Shown here: in pieces, positions 1 to 11,333 of the stretch
How positions within the stretch are numbered: position 1 is the first letter of the stretch
How the letters are laid out: each line of letters opens with the position of its first letter
Assembly (NCBI RefSeq): GCF_002575655.3
Contig: NC_053036.3
Span: 645,504,736-645,568,735 of the forward strand
Reading direction: 5' to 3'
DNA length: 64,000 nucleotides
Source of the DNA: Aegilops tauschii subsp. strangulata
Taxonomy: Eukaryota > Streptophyta > Magnoliopsida > Poales > Poaceae
Program-made: the position numbers and the translations under genes
The notes under the pieces: model-generated
The model's input: only the letters and a program-made list of their open reading frames with translations
The model's database searches: none
Told to the model about the DNA's origin: nothing

Positions 1-474
1 TCTGCCGTCAAAATTATCATTATTCTTTTCCTCTCTCCTCCTAATGATATTGAAATCGCCCCCAACTAAAATTAGGAGCTGCTCGGATCCGCAGATTCGA
101 ACAAGGTCCGCAAAAAACTCCGGTTTAAGCTCGAGCTGCGCGGCCCCATACACCGCCACCAAAGCCCAGTTAAACCCATCAGCTTTGGACCTGACTCGAA
201 ACTTAACCGCGAAGTCACCCATCACTACACTTCGGAGTTCCAGCGAATCACACCTCACTCCAAGCAAGATCCCACCCGATCTTCCTCGCGGAGGAAGGCA
301 ATGCCAATCAAAATCAACACCGCCCGATAAAGTGTTGAGAAACTGGGGCGCAAAATTATCTTGACCAGTTTCCAAGAGAGCAATAAAATCTAATCTATGC
401 TCCAGAGACGCCTCAGCAAGAAACCTTCTTTTAGCCAAGTCTTTCAGACCTCTGCTATTCCAAAAAAATTCCTT
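1..474 (-). pseudogene. LINE ORF2, APE endonuclease N-terminus, runs off the window
   Basis: The frame immediately after the ORF1 stop reads FFWNSRGLKDLAKRRF, then FIALLET, and later LILVGGDFNIIRR. These match the WNxRGL start, the catalytic Glu motif and the GGDFN motif of L1 endonucleases, which nick target DNA to prime reverse transcription. An ATG overlaps the ORF1 stop (ATGA) but is out of frame with this sequence. The frame shift lies at a seven-T run in the coding strand (plus-strand A run near 460-466), consistent with one extra base. The frame stays open to base 1, so reverse transcriptase would follow outside the window. Confidence 0.78.
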
Positions 475-2780
475 TCATATTTCATCATGAAATTTTTTGG
501 TAGTCCAAATCCTAGCACTCCTACGAACTGCTGAAGTGGGATAAATCTTTCGCTTCCACTTGCGTTTGGGTCTACTTTGATCCTCCATCCGGTCCTCATA
601 ACCGGACTCAGTGGGTCTAGCTGTATTCTCCTCTAGAGTTGCATCCTCTTCCTCCGACTCAGGAGTGGATGGTGCAAGATCCGCACAAAGATTATCGAGC
701 ACACTGACCCCCAACGCATCAATCTCTGCATCATTCATGGGTTTTACCGCTGCTAGGTTTCGAATAGTTTCTAAAGCGCGCTCCGCCTCCAAATCTAGGA
801 GATCATTAACCGAATTGGATATTTCACTATCATTACTCCCTACCGAAACACCTAGTTGGTTTGCATTATGAATAATCTCCTCATTAGAAAAATGCAAAAT
901 TGAATTAGATACGTTGACAGACATACCCGTAGTGACCTCAATGTCACGAAGCTTGGCCACCCGCATAGCGCACCTCTGCTGCATGTCATCAACCTCCGGG
1001 TGCTCCTGGAAACGACAGCTCATCCGTCGTCCCTCAGAGACCGGGTCTGGGATCCCACCGAAAGCAATCACCTCCTCCCGAGTAAAACCTCTCGCTGAAT
1101 CCCACGAAGGGTCGGCCAGAGTCACCGGAGGAAGCGGCGGTGGGCTCCCAGGCCCCACAGACGCGTGCCTCATACCGCGGTCCTGGGCCGCCGGTAAGCC
1201 TGGAGAGGGGAACGCGTGGGCCGCCTGCCCGGACGCTCCTCCCGCCCCAACCCTCTGGCCAGAGGATGCCATCGGTGCCGCAGGAGACACGGCCTTCCTG
1301 GCAGCAAAAGAGGAAGGGGGGTCAAGGCCACCTGCCCCAGACCCCCACCCTGCGCCACTGGAGAAGTGGCCACAGTCGCCGCTGCCGGAGATGAGGGGAC
1401 CGAGGCCACCTGCCCCGGACCGACTCCCCCACCCTCGGCCGTCGTCGGCATCGCCGGCTCTAGGATAGGAGGAAAGGAAGCCGTGGCCACCTGCCCCGGA
1501 CTCCCTCCCCTAGAAGCATCCTCCATAGACAACGCCATCTCCCGGAACGAGGCCGCTGGGAGAGCTGGGGAAAGAGAAGTCACCTTAGACTCCACCTCCC
1601 CTCCCCCCACCAAGGTCATCGCCGAGCCTCCGATCAAGGGACCAACAGCAGCAACAGGCTCCAACTCAGGTAGCGTGCGCTCAAACACATCATCAGAATC
1701 CACCCTGTCGCTCCAGAGCCTGGGAGGAGCAGAAGCTGGCTCAAACGACCCAAACCGCAGAGAGCTCGTAGGCACCGAGGTTGATGGTGTCGTCCCGACC
1801 CCAGGCCCGTCCACGGGCAACTGAGCAACCGGTCCCGATCCGTTGGACCCTTCTCGTTCAGCCTCATCCGTCGGTGCCCCCTTGGCACCCGCGCTGTCAT
1901 CACCCTCATGCATATCCACATCAGTCCCATTTATTGCCTCAGCAAACAGATCTGCATCCTCAAACTCGATCTCAAGAGAAAAAACCTCACCTCTGTAGGT
2001 CCAGTTGACCACGTCAGGGACAAAATCAATGTCAAGAACGCTCACTAGAAGTCGGGCCACCCCATGAGCGCGGGTAAAGGCCATATCCACTCTCTCAGGT
2101 TTTCCAACCATAATGCCCATACTAGCCACAACTCGAGCATCCTGCAAAGGCTCAGATGGAGCCCCGGAAAACCGCAACCAAACCTGAGTAAGGGGAAGGG
2201 GTTTACCCCGTGGCTCCACCTTCTTCCACTCTTGAAATTCCAAAATGCATTTAGTGCCAGGAACTCTGCACAACCCAAAGCTCAGCAGTTTCTGTAAATC
2301 ATCCACCGTGGGGAAGTCAACCTTGAACACATTGGCCTCAGTACTGACAAGCTCCCACTGAAAGTCACCTAGAACCAGTTCCTGAAGCCTCTACACAATC
2401 TGAGCCTCAGAAACCTCTCCCTGGGTAACTTTCACAATCCCAGTGGTCAAACTCTGTGTCACCACCGGAATCTCTCTCGCAACCGGGGACTCAAAGAACA
2501 TCAACTCAGCACAATATACTCCATACATTGTAAGAGCCGGAATGTGATCACGCAAGAACGGGCAATCCCCCGTGGCATGTGCTGGCTTCCCACACGTATC
2601 GCAAAGCTCCGCCACACACTCAGCAATAAAGTGGCCCTTCTCACCACATCGATAACACAACATCTTCTCCGTCTTACGCGCCCACTTGGACGCTTTCTCC
2701 GAGTCTGTCCTGTCTGCCGCCTCAGCTATAGCCACAGTCCCAGGTACCTCAGCATTGGCCAGCGCCGTTACGACATCCAT
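475..2780 (-). pseudogene. LINE ORF1 (zinc knuckle / DUF4283 RNA-binding protein), broken
   Basis: ORF1 proteins bind LINE RNA. The frame opens at the ATG at 2780 and shows two consecutive C-X2-C-X4-H-X4-C knuckles (CYRCGEKGHFIAEC, then CDTCGKPAHATGDC). A TAG at 2393-2391 interrupts it, and the same frame then continues through a DUF4283-like segment (FKVDFPTVDDLQKLL to about SVLDIDF, near 2330-2030) into a Pro/Ser/Ala-rich linker. Near 1290-1340, around a six-base C/G run, coding switches to another frame that stays open to the TGA at 477-475. The tail is acidic and then strongly basic (PKRKWKRK), as in ORF1 C-termini. Breakpoints are inferred from frame continuity and not from alignment. 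Confidence 0.72.
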
Positions 2781-3480
2781 AGCCTGACTAGACTAATAAC
2801 TATGCTCGCCGATTCATTCCGGCCATACAGCCCTATATGCCTCTTTTATTCTTTTTAACAAAATATTTACGTTTATGTGCATGTTGAGTTGTTGACTTGC
2901 CACCTTCAATCCATCTCATATTAATATACCATGCAGACGATACTAGTTGGGTTACTGGGTTGGTTTACCTCTTGGAGTTAGCACCTGTCTTAGAAGAACT
3001 GGAACTACATGTAAGTTCTTGACTCTTCGATCATTTTCAACAAAGGGTGGATTTTATTACTCAGAATGAATCAACAAGATGATACAAACATAGTGAGCAC
3101 ACACCCCGCCTCTGCGTAGTTAGGATGCATACAACCAACACCAACGCGCGCGCGCACACACACATGCACACAAAAACACCGGCAAATACCAAAGTCGGTC
3201 ATGGTAATATCTTGACTCGTCAATCATGGTAATTGCATTTGTTTGTATACAAATATGTATATTGATATTAATGAATGGTTGGATATACGTATGCAAATAG
3301 ATTGTGATAGATTTGGCGTTCCTACAAGGACTGTGGAAGCTATTCCAGGGCCTCGGCATCCTCATCGCAAGAGCGCCCACATTATTGGATTTTGTTATCT
3401 GGTGAGGATAGTTGAGTTGGCCCTCTATATTATGTATATATTTTTTATAACTCAAGGATGTCCTCCAGATACCGGGATGT
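2781..3480. other. No gene seen; microsatellite near 3145-3175
   Basis: Spacer between the LINE and the peroxidase-derived repeat units. It holds a short GC/CA dinucleotide run near 3146-3170. Short open frames here show no recognisable domain. Confidence 0.5.
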
Positions 3481-4025
3481 GTGCATTCCTACACTAAAAA
3501 GTCAAGTGCTAGCTCTTTTTCTTAATTTCGCTGCAATGGCTTTTAGTTGTTGTCACTAGAAGACGTGGATGCTACTCTGTTGCAAGGCACACCAATTCCT
3601 TGATTTTATTTCTTCAAAGTAAACAATTGTCGTGATCACCACAGATTTTCTAGGCAGGACGACATCTTATCCCCTTTCGTCTTATCATTTAACTCCATGT
3701 GCTTGAAATGGCAAGTTTAGCTAGCATTTGTGGGCTTGTTTTGGCTTTATTGACCATTGTACAATGACACTGAAAGCAATTGGGGTGATAGTGACAAGGT
3801 AACATTTTTCTGATACTATAGGTGAGCCAAATTTTACTGCGTATAATGAAAACACTGTTATCCAAATGGGCACAACCTCCCATGCATGGTAGGAGAATCA
3901 GTCACTCATTTTATTACAACACCCCAAATCCACAATTATACAAAAGCACTAGCACCATGACACGACACAGAGTGCGCGCGCACGCACGCTTCAACAAGCA
4001 TCGGCGACTAACCAATCTCTCACAT
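3481..4025. repeat. Peroxidase 3'-flank duplicate lacking the peroxidase gene
   Basis: This stretch aligns by eye in order with 4555-5277, the downstream flank of the peroxidase at 5275-6592. Shared blocks are the GTTCCTACAC...AAGTCAAG motif (3486 and 4562), GATTTTCTAGG or GGTTTTCTAGG (about 3645 and 4710), a block around TTGACCAT (3750 and 5025), and the 3'-UTR-like stretch from CACTCATTTTATTAC to GGCGACTAACCAATC (3903-4018 and 5166-5270). Similarity stops where the peroxidase stop codon would begin. This copy enters a short tandem repeat there. Confidence 0.72.
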
Positions 4026-4026
4026 T

Positions 4027-4285
4027 GGCCCCGTGTCTGTGATTTTTTTGCAACGAATTTTACTCTCACTGCCAAGTGTCCCTATGAGGAAGAACAATGT
4101 AAAAATGGGTCCCGTGCCTGTGATTTTTTTTTTTTTTTTGCAAAGGTCTATACGCCCCCTATCAAGGGGCCATACGAGGAAGAACAATATAAACAATGGA
4201 TCCCGTGCCTGTGATTTTTTGCAAAGTTTTTTACTCTTACGTACTGCCTAGTGGCCCTACTAGGAAAAACAATGCAAAAAATTGG
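4027..4285 (+). repeat. Three-copy tandem repeat, about 87 bp, at the site of a lost peroxidase
   Basis: Three units start at about 4027, 4113 and 4201. Each begins CCCGTG(T/C)CTGTGATTTTTT, runs through GCAAA, and ends with AGGAAGAACAAT or AGGAAAAACAAT followed by an A-rich stretch. The middle unit contains a run of more than 15 T. No coding function is seen. Confidence 0.7.
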
Positions 4286-4554
4286 CAGCAGCTTGAAGGT
4301 CTCGAACTCGAAAGTTAGGCAAAAACAGGTTCCTACTGACACGGCCCAGTGAAGGCCTAAATAAATTTACTCCATTCCTAACAAAGTTTGATATAAAATT
4401 TTGTTCAATTTTTTTGGACGATTAGACATGAGATTTCCCGTATTTCTCGGTAACCAGTTTTTTCACCATCGGTAAAAAAAAGGGAAATGAGAAAAAAAAA
4501 AGCGTTGACGCTAGCTAAGCCTTCAATGGGCCGCGTCAGTCTTAGTCATGGATG

Positions 4555-5274
4555 CGTGTGCGTTCCTACACTATAAATCCAAGGCTCGCAATGGTTTGAA
4601 GTTTTTGTAGCCAGCTAGAGGAGGTGTATGACATTTCCGCTGCAACGCACAGCAATTCATTGTTGTTTGCTTAGCTACAAAATAAATGATTTAAGTATTG
4701 TGGGCGCGACAGGTTTTCTAGGTAGCATGTCTTCTCGACCTCCACCGCGCCTTACTCGCCAGGCCATCGGCGATTAGTATGTCCGTCCGATTTCTGCTAA
4801 GATTGATCTGCAACGTCCGTCTATACCGCCGGAGCAGCCCTTTCACTCCGGTGTGGTACACCAATTTTCTACTCCTTCTGCCTCAAAATAAGTGACTCAA
4901 CTTTGTACTACTAACTTTGTGTACAAAGTTGAGTCACTTATTTTAGGACGAAGGAAATATATTATATCTACACAACGTTGCTTAGGCAAGTTTTGGTAGC
5001 ATTCGTTTGTGGCCTTATGCTGCATTGACCATCATGTAGTGACAGGAAACAGGATGACTGTGACCGAGGTAGCATTTCTGGAACCATAGCCAAAGACATA
5101 TTTTACGATGTATGGTGATCACACTGATATGGTAGGACTCATATACTTGGGGCATGATGTCTGATCACTCATTTTATTACGACACCACAACTACACAAAA
5201 CCACTAGCACCATGAGACGATTGTAGCACAGACACGCTCACACACTTCAGCAAGCACGGCGACTAACCAATCGC
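4555..5274 (-). repeat. Downstream flank and 3' UTR region of peroxidase 1
   Basis: Second copy of the duplicated flank (partner 3481-4025). The part nearest the gene, 5160-5274, is probably 3' UTR because it is also preserved in the gene-less copy. It contains the Stowaway MITE at 4872-4957, which the partner lacks, so that insertion followed the duplication. Confidence 0.6.
4872..4957. mobile_element. Stowaway MITE
   Basis: About 86 bp with near-perfect long inverted arms (AAATAAGTGACTCAACTTTG and its complement), degenerate CTCC...GGA ends, and flanking TA dinucleotides. Non-coding Tc1/mariner-type MITE. Confidence 0.75.
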
Positions 5275-6592
5275 TTACATGGCGGCGGCATGGCCCTCGT
5301 CGCTGGCGGTCTCAATACCCTCGACACGGCTGTTGGGGACGGCGCAGTTGAACCGGATCTCGCCCTGGCTGCCGGTGAGCAAGTCCATGTTGCTCATCTT
5401 CACCATGGACTTGGCGAATTGTTCCAAGAACGCCCCCTGGTTGAGTGAGAACCGCGTCGCCATACGCGTGGTGTCGGGGTGGACGATGAGGCCCTGGTCC
5501 GATTTGAATAGGCCCTGCTTGGCGATGAGATCAAAGTAGTACTTGTTGTCGAACACGTCCGGCGTACGCACATCGAGGGTCTGGTTGACGGTGCCCGCAG
5601 GCACGTCCTTGGCACACTTGGCCTTTAACTTGGCGGCGAAATTGGGGTCGATTGCCGGGTTGGTATCGACGTCCGGCGTGAAGCGGTCGGAAAAGGAGGA
5701 GCAGTGGGCGATGCCGAAGGTGTGCGCGCCAGAGAGGGACACCAGGTCCGCCTTGTCGAGGTTCCGGTCGCCGAAGGACTTGAGGAGTTCCGGCACGGTG
5801 AAGGATGGCGCCGGTAGGGTGAAGACGAGGTCCTGCGACGCTGGGGCTAGCGCGTCACGTCGGCCCAGAGCCACGTCGAAGTGGGGTCCGCCAGCCTACA
5901 TCCACCACGTAGACGTATATGTTAGTCGTCAGTAAATCTCTATGTCGACGTACGCCAGGAATAACCATCCAATCTGAAGACTCGGATTTGGATTGATGGC
6001 CGTTGCGTGCTGCATGGCAGGCACGAAGGTCTAGGGTACGTAGCGTACCAGCACGAGGGAGTCGCGGGTAGCAAGGACGGTGAGGTCGGCGCAGGAGACA
6101 GTCCGGCCACAGGCGCGGTGCACGGCGGCGCGGATGCTCTCGATGAGGTTGAGCGCCACCGGCCGGAGCGTCAGGTTGGGCCCCATCCCCTGCTCGCTGT
6201 TATTCCCGGTTAGGAGCACCGAGGCGTCGCAGCCCTGCAACAACAGTAAATACAGTAAGTAACAAGCGTCATACTTTCTTTTTGGAGGATAGTAACAAGT
6301 GTCATACATACATACATATGTTCACTTAGTCACGTACGCACAACCATACGAAAATTGTATACTTGTGCCGTATACGTACCTGCGGGAAGCAGTCGTGGAA
6401 GAGGATGCGGATGAGGGCGGGGGCGACGCCGACGTCTTTGCGGAAGGCCTCGGCAACGTGGTACTTGACGATGTGTTCCAGGTCTGGGCAGGACACCGCG
6501 TGGAAGTCCGGCGAGAGCCCCGCCGCTGCCGAATGGACGGCGGCGCAGGCCAAGGCCACGACGACGAGGGCCGCTGCTGCTCTGGACGCCAT
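5275..6592 (-). CDS. Class III peroxidase 1 (three exons, 339 aa)
   Basis: Secreted haem peroxidase that uses H2O2 to oxidise phenolics in the wall, apoplast or vacuole. Exons are 6592-6380, 6234-6049 and 5895-5275, all joined in phase 0 with GT-AG borders. Residues 1-24 look like a signal peptide. Exon 1 ends with RILFHDCFPQ (Arg62, distal His66) and exon 2 begins GCDASVLL. The proximal haem His191 sits in SLSGAHTFG. All eight conserved cysteines are present, and 339 residues is normal for the family. A C-terminal extension after the last Cys (about 25 residues, ending GHAAAM) resembles vacuolar-sorting tails of some grass peroxidases; that reading is inference. A TATAAATA lies about 95 bp upstream. 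Substrate and tissue cannot be told from sequence. Confidence 0.93.
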
Positions 6593-6683
6593 CTTTCTCA
6601 CTCTGCAGCAGATGGATGGAGCTATAGGATTTCCAGGTACTAAAGGGTGTCGTGTGGCTTCCTCAAGCAAAGCGCTGCAAAGG

Positions 6684-6691
6684 TATTTATA
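6684..6691 (-). promoter_or_regulatory. TATA box of peroxidase 1
   Basis: TATAAATA on the minus strand, about 95 bp upstream of the ATG at 6592. A GTGGCTTCCTCA(A/C)G block lies near the TATA box in both peroxidase genes (about 6654 and 15850), suggesting a shared ancestral promoter. Confidence 0.65.
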
Positions 6692-6692
6692 A

Positions 6693-7580
6693 TCGGTCGG
6701 TCCTCGGTCAAATGTGTCCGATGCAATTTGCTAGCCGCATAGCTCGATCTGATCCACAATTCCAAACAGGTCCACAAGTCGCAGCTAGCAGGACGTACGT
6801 TGCTTACAAACGTGGATCAACATGTGCAAGTCGCATGGCTTGAAGCTACAAGTCAGAAGAGCTTTTTTTTGTTGATGTTGAGGGGTACAAGTCAGAAGAG
6901 CTAATCTTACCGTTGTGATAAAAGGGTTTGATAATGCATGCATCGACGGTGTCACTTTCCTGGGGCTTTCGTGCACACGCATTTGCACCTAACCAACGGC
7001 GACATGTTACCAAACTAGTATACATGTGTATGCAATTAAGGGCGGGCGGGCACGCAAAGAGCTGACCGGGCTCGGATTGTTTTTTCGGTGAAGCGGATCG
7101 ATTGGCTGCTCGATTGAATCCTTTGATGGAGAAACCAGAAGATTAGTACAAATCCACTTGTTAATGTATATATTGTCGGGCATAGTTTGCTAATCAAGAT
7201 CAAGTAGGATATTATGAAGAATGGAGACCTGGATATGCTTAACGGATTTTGGAATAGTTTCAGATGGCATCTAGGAGTTGAGTGGCAGCTTGATGGCGGA
7301 TTAATTAGCTTGGGGTGGTTAGATGGGATCGATGGATGGAGTGTGTCTCATCTCCCGGAGGAATAATTTTGAATGGCACTTGCAAGATCGACATGCTAGA
7401 AATCCGCTGAAAATTCTTAGCTAGGTCGGCCACGTGATGCACCTTCACTGTATCATAGTGAAGCCAATTATAAATCTAGACTAGATGGAGCCAGTCATCC
7501 CCTTGTTCCTACACGGAAGTCAAGGCTCCTCTTCGCATATCTGATTGCCCTTCTCGATTTGAAGGCATTCTAGCTAGCTA
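6693..7580. other. Peroxidase 1 upstream region; no gene seen
   Basis: Promoter-distal spacer. Around 7500-7570 it contains another copy of the GTTCCTACAC...AAGTCAAGGCTCCTC flank motif shared by the peroxidase units. No coding sequence is recognised. Confidence 0.5.
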
Positions 7581-7904
7581 CTCCCTCCTTTTCGGTTTAT
7601 AGGGCTCAATTTAAAAATCTCACCAACCAAGGTAGATGATGAGTAGTGGAATACTTTTTGTAGTTTGCAAAAGCACCTAATTAATGCTTTTGTTTTCCTT
7701 AAAAAATTATGTTTATAAATGCATTAATTGCAATGCATGCATGTATAAAGTACATGCATTGGTCAATTTTCTCCTAATACTCGCATGCAATGATTTAATG
7801 CACCTTGGAATCTGAACATATGATGGGGGAACAACCAAATTGAGCCTTATAAAATGAAAAAACTAAAATTTTGAGATAAGCCCTATAAACCGAGAAGGAG
7901 GGAT
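7581..7904. mobile_element. MITE with CTCCCTCC ends
   Basis: The left end CTCCCTCCTTTTCGGTTTAT is mirrored at the right by ATAAACCGAGAAGGAGGGA, and both sides carry TA. About 320 bp, AT-rich, non-coding. The TIRs extend through AGGGCTCAATTT with decay. It is inserted in one copy of the peroxidase flank repeat. Confidence 0.72.
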
Positions 7905-7934
7905 TACCATAGTTCCAGTTAAATTACCGTCATC

Positions 7935-8769
7935 GACATCTTTGGAGAGTATAGGCATGAGAATACTGTCAGAAGCAAGGGCCTGGAAGCAAAGCTGGAC
8001 TGCTCAAAGGCGACCTTGACCGATTCTTTATGGAGTTGTCCTTGTGGGTTAGGCGTGAGGAGTAATCTTGTCCGTGTTGTAAGGGTGGACTTGGGTGTGT
8101 TCTTGTTGTAATCGCCCAGGTGGGGGGCTCTCAAACCGTTTCTCTCTTAAATACTCACTATGTACCCAAATACTTGTCATCAGGAAAACCAGTACAAATT
8201 CCCCAACGACGAGTATTGTGATACAGAGAGAGTATATGATATGCATGTTTGTGTGTATTCGAGAGAGAGAGAAAACCCGTCCTCTAGCTGAGCTGTCGTT
8301 GGGCTCAATTCTGCAAATATATGAAGGACAGTCGTGTGGCCTGCTTAAGCTACCAGCCCACTAAGCCATTGTTATCGTTAATTCATTCTTTTTTGTATTT
8401 TTATAACTACCAAACGTTCGGATTTTAGCAATAGGCAAGAACGATCCTTACTTCACTCTAATTATATACATGCATGCATTATAATGGCTAATTTTTCTTT
8501 CACGTGCACTCCTCCCTCTAATTACATCCATATATGCACTAAAGGAGGAAATGCTGATGTCATCCTAGATTCTTCTTTTTTTCAAACTTCAAAATGTTTT
8601 GTAGCTCAACCGTCGCTCCGATTGAAAAACTGTTTTCACAAAAAATATCGTTTCGACGAGATCTTCGAAATTAGATCCCATGTTGATATGTTCTGATGAC
8701 TTTTTTTCGGACCAAAAGTTACCACATCTGGGCTACGTAAGTTATCACATCTGTCATACATAAGTTACC
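7935..8769. other. No gene seen; repeat-derived sequence
   Basis: 8585-8700 (around CCGTCGCTCCGATTG and GACGAGATCTTCGAAA) resembles a motif common in Triticeae repeats. That is recalled, not searched. It leads directly into the 113-bp tandem array. Confidence 0.4.
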
Positions 8770-9845
8770 GTGTCATTTACACAAAAGTTTTCAGGGTATG
8801 TTTTCAACAAACTTTTATCTCAGGGTCAACAAGAGATTATGATGTTTGAAGTGAGTTATCAGCTTTGTTGTGTATATTACCATGTTGCACAAAAGTTATC
8901 GGGTATGTTTTTGAACAATTTTCATTCCCTCGGCCAAAAAATTACCACGATATTTGTATATGAGTTATCAGCTCTCATGTACGTCCTCCTCCCCGGCGTG
9001 TTGTAGTGGCTAAGTAAGTTATCAACTCTGTTTCGCGCATATTATCATGCTATTTACACAAAAGTTACCAGTTGTATGTTTTTCACTACTTTTAGCTCGG
9101 GGTCAAAAGTTATCATGGTGTTTGTACGTGAATTATCAGCTTTGTTGTGCGTATATAACCATGCTATTTCGCATAAGTTAACGAGATATATTTTTGAACA
9201 ACTTTTATCTCGGGGTCAAAAGTTATCGTTATTTTTATACGTGAGTTATCATCTCTATTGTGCATATATTATCATTCTATTTACATAGGCGTTACGGGGT
9301 ATGTTTCTCAACAAGTTTTAACTAGGTCAAAAATTACCGCGTTGTTTGGAAGTGAGTTATCAGCTCTAATGTGCGGATATTACCATGCTATTTACACATA
9401 AGTTATCAGGTCTATGGTATGTAAGTTATCATGTAATTTACACAGAAGTTACCGGGGTGTGTTTGAACAAACTCGTTTCATGGTTCAAAAGCACCGTGGT
9501 ATTTGTACCGAGGTTATCAGGTCTGTGGTGCACATATTATCATGTTATTTAGACAGAAGTTATCAGAGGCATGTTGCAACAACTTTTATTTCTCTCGGAC
9601 AATGTTATCACGGTGTTTGTATTTATGTTATCAGATTTGTGGTATGTAGGTTACCATGCAATTTACACAGAAGTTACCGAGGTGTGTTCGAACAAACTTT
9701 TCCATTGACCAAACTTACCGTGGTATTTGTACGTAAGTTATCATGTCCATGTTGCATATATTATCATAATATTTGTACGTATGCTATTATGTCTGCGGGG
9801 CACAAAATTACCATGCTATATACATATAACTTATCATGATATGTG
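8770..9845. repeat. Degenerate tandem array, period about 113 bp, about nine units
   Basis: Units begin with TTACACA(A/G)AAGTTA(T/C)C at about 8774, 8886, 9053, 9168, 9282, 9395, 9552, 9666 and 9775. Each then runs through GTATGTTTTTGAACAA, TCGGGGTCAAAAGTTATC, GAGTTATCAGCTCT and ATATTACCATGCTATT. Most spacings are 109-115 bp, with two longer gaps. Units are diverged, so the array is old. Short open frames across it are by-products of the repeat. Confidence 0.8.
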
Positions 9846-10364
9846 TTGAACTCCCTGCTCCGCTCATAAAGGAGAGTTGGTTGTTGGTCCAACTAGTATA
9901 TCAAAAGAGACATGAAAAGTCAACAAAGAAAAATTCCTCTACCTAGACAAAAAGTGAATAGGGGCGAGATTGTTTACAAACCAGTTTACAGACCGAACGA
10001 CCAGGGTTCGAATCTCGTATAACGCATGATTGTTTTACCACCCGGGAATAAAGAACGGCTGATAAGATGGGCTTGCGTGGCGCACTGCTGACCTGGATGC
10101 GCGGGAGTGGGCAAAAAAAAGAAAAGGTTGGGCTTCCGCAGATCGTTCGATGCGCACTCGACGACAGACAGATCGTTCGGATCTGTTCCCAACTGCCAAA
10201 CGTTTGGAAATTACAATTTCTGTTATTTATTTGCGATTTAACCTTTTTATTGTGGGTATTTCCAATCTAGCTAGCTAGCCCTTAGCCAGGTGGGGATCGA
10301 TAGAGAGAAGAGCGTGCCTGGTCGTCTCTTGGACGATATGCATGCCAACCACTTGCAACGCAAA
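9846..10364. other. No gene seen
   Basis: Spacer. A GGTTCGAATC string near 10013 resembles a tRNA B box, but no A box or cloverleaf accompanies it. Nothing else is recognisable. Confidence 0.4.
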
Positions 10365-10590
10365 TCACTCGCGTTCCTACACAGCAAGTCAAAGCATGGC
10401 TCCTCCCTGCGTGCATGCATGTGACATTTTGAATCTGAGTAGCAAAACGACCACATGCATGTAACTCCTCACGTGGAATTCTAGTACGGTTCCGACTAAG
10501 TTACTGTCACCTAGGTGGGGTATTGGGGTGTGGATCTGAGTAGCACAACAAGCACATATATTTTCGAAAAACGACTAATCGACCGATTAG
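10365..10590. repeat. Peroxidase-locus flank repeat, copy at 10.4 kb
   Basis: Contains GTTCCTACACAGCAAGTCAA, then TGCATGCATGTGAC, AGTACGGTTCCG, GGATCTGAGT and TTTTCGAAAAA. The second half matches 13805-13962 beside peroxidase 2, and the first part matches 3486, 4562, 7503 and about 16861. No peroxidase coding remnant follows it. Confidence 0.6.
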
Positions 10591-11333
10591 AGCAACTAGG
10601 CAGAGTTGGCCATGTCCTTCCGATGACCAATGATTTTGAGCCAATATCACACTCGAGCATACTCGATCGCCGTATGGCTCCCAATCGACATAATTTATGG
10701 AGCTCTCTTCGTAAACGAGCTCACAGCATCCTTATATGGAGTCTGGGGAGGGCCAATATGGAGCTCAATTCAAACCCAACCGCCAGCACATCAGGGAAGT
10801 TTCAGATTATATATGCCTCCTTGCGCCGCCCACGCGATTGAAATAGCACAGCCTCCCGCACCATCGGCAACAGTACCCGGCCGCTAATGCCCTGCCCACG
10901 CCCTCGGAATCCAATATTGGATGGCCACCACGCGGCATCATCTCATGGCTTACATGCAAGCAAGCCGGGAGGATCCGTGTGAACAAGCAGGAGGCGTGCG
11001 AGAAGGCGGGAGCCGCACGTGCAAGAAGCCAGGAGTCGTGTGAGCGCAGCTATATTTCTCACCGGGAAGTATGCCCCTTGTTGGTTGTCTGTTGGCTACA
11101 CAATCCTCAACTGCTTCTTAATAGTGGCTTCGATGGCCTATAAAAGGCCAACACTGCCTCTCCTCTCTCCCATTGCCCTCCCTGCCGCCTCCCAAATCTT
11201 TCAGGCCCGCCTCCGTTTCGCCTCCCAGAACATGTTCCGAAAATCTTTGCGGGGTCCCCTGGAGCCCTTCTTGGAGTAGTTGGAAGAGGGCATTGCCAAG
11301 CTCATGAGGGAAGAGACGGAAAGGGAGTGGCGG
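10591..11333. other. No recognisable gene
   Basis: 11160-11330 is GC-rich and has a coding feel on the plus strand (an open frame stopping at 11279), cut off by the fold-back element. Sequence of similar composition resumes beyond it at 12480-12770, so an unidentified element may have been split. No domain recognised. Confidence 0.35.

Larger units (their letters stand above)
1..2780 (-). mobile_element. L1-type LINE retrotransposon, 5' part, disabled
   Basis: The minus strand reads, in order, two CCHC zinc knuckles, a DUF4283-type domain, a long acidic/basic ORF1 tail, and then the start of an APE-type endonuclease that leaves the window at base 1. This zinc-knuckle-first ORF1 followed by an endonuclease frame is the layout of plant L1 LINEs. 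Reverse transcriptase must lie outside the window. ORF1 has one in-frame stop and one frame change, and the start of ORF2 is shifted, so this copy cannot make its proteins. The 5' boundary is not defined: 2780 is the first usable ATG, and an in-frame stop lies just upstream of it. Confidence 0.8.

Noticed and set aside
8770..9845. Regularly spaced repeats that could suggest a CRISPR-like array
   Set aside because: The whole 113-bp unit is repeated with gradual decay, without unique spacers, in a plant nuclear context. It is a tandem repeat.
9990..10060. Possible tRNA or SINE B box at GGTTCGAATC
   Set aside because: No A box, acceptor stem or cloverleaf can be drawn around it.
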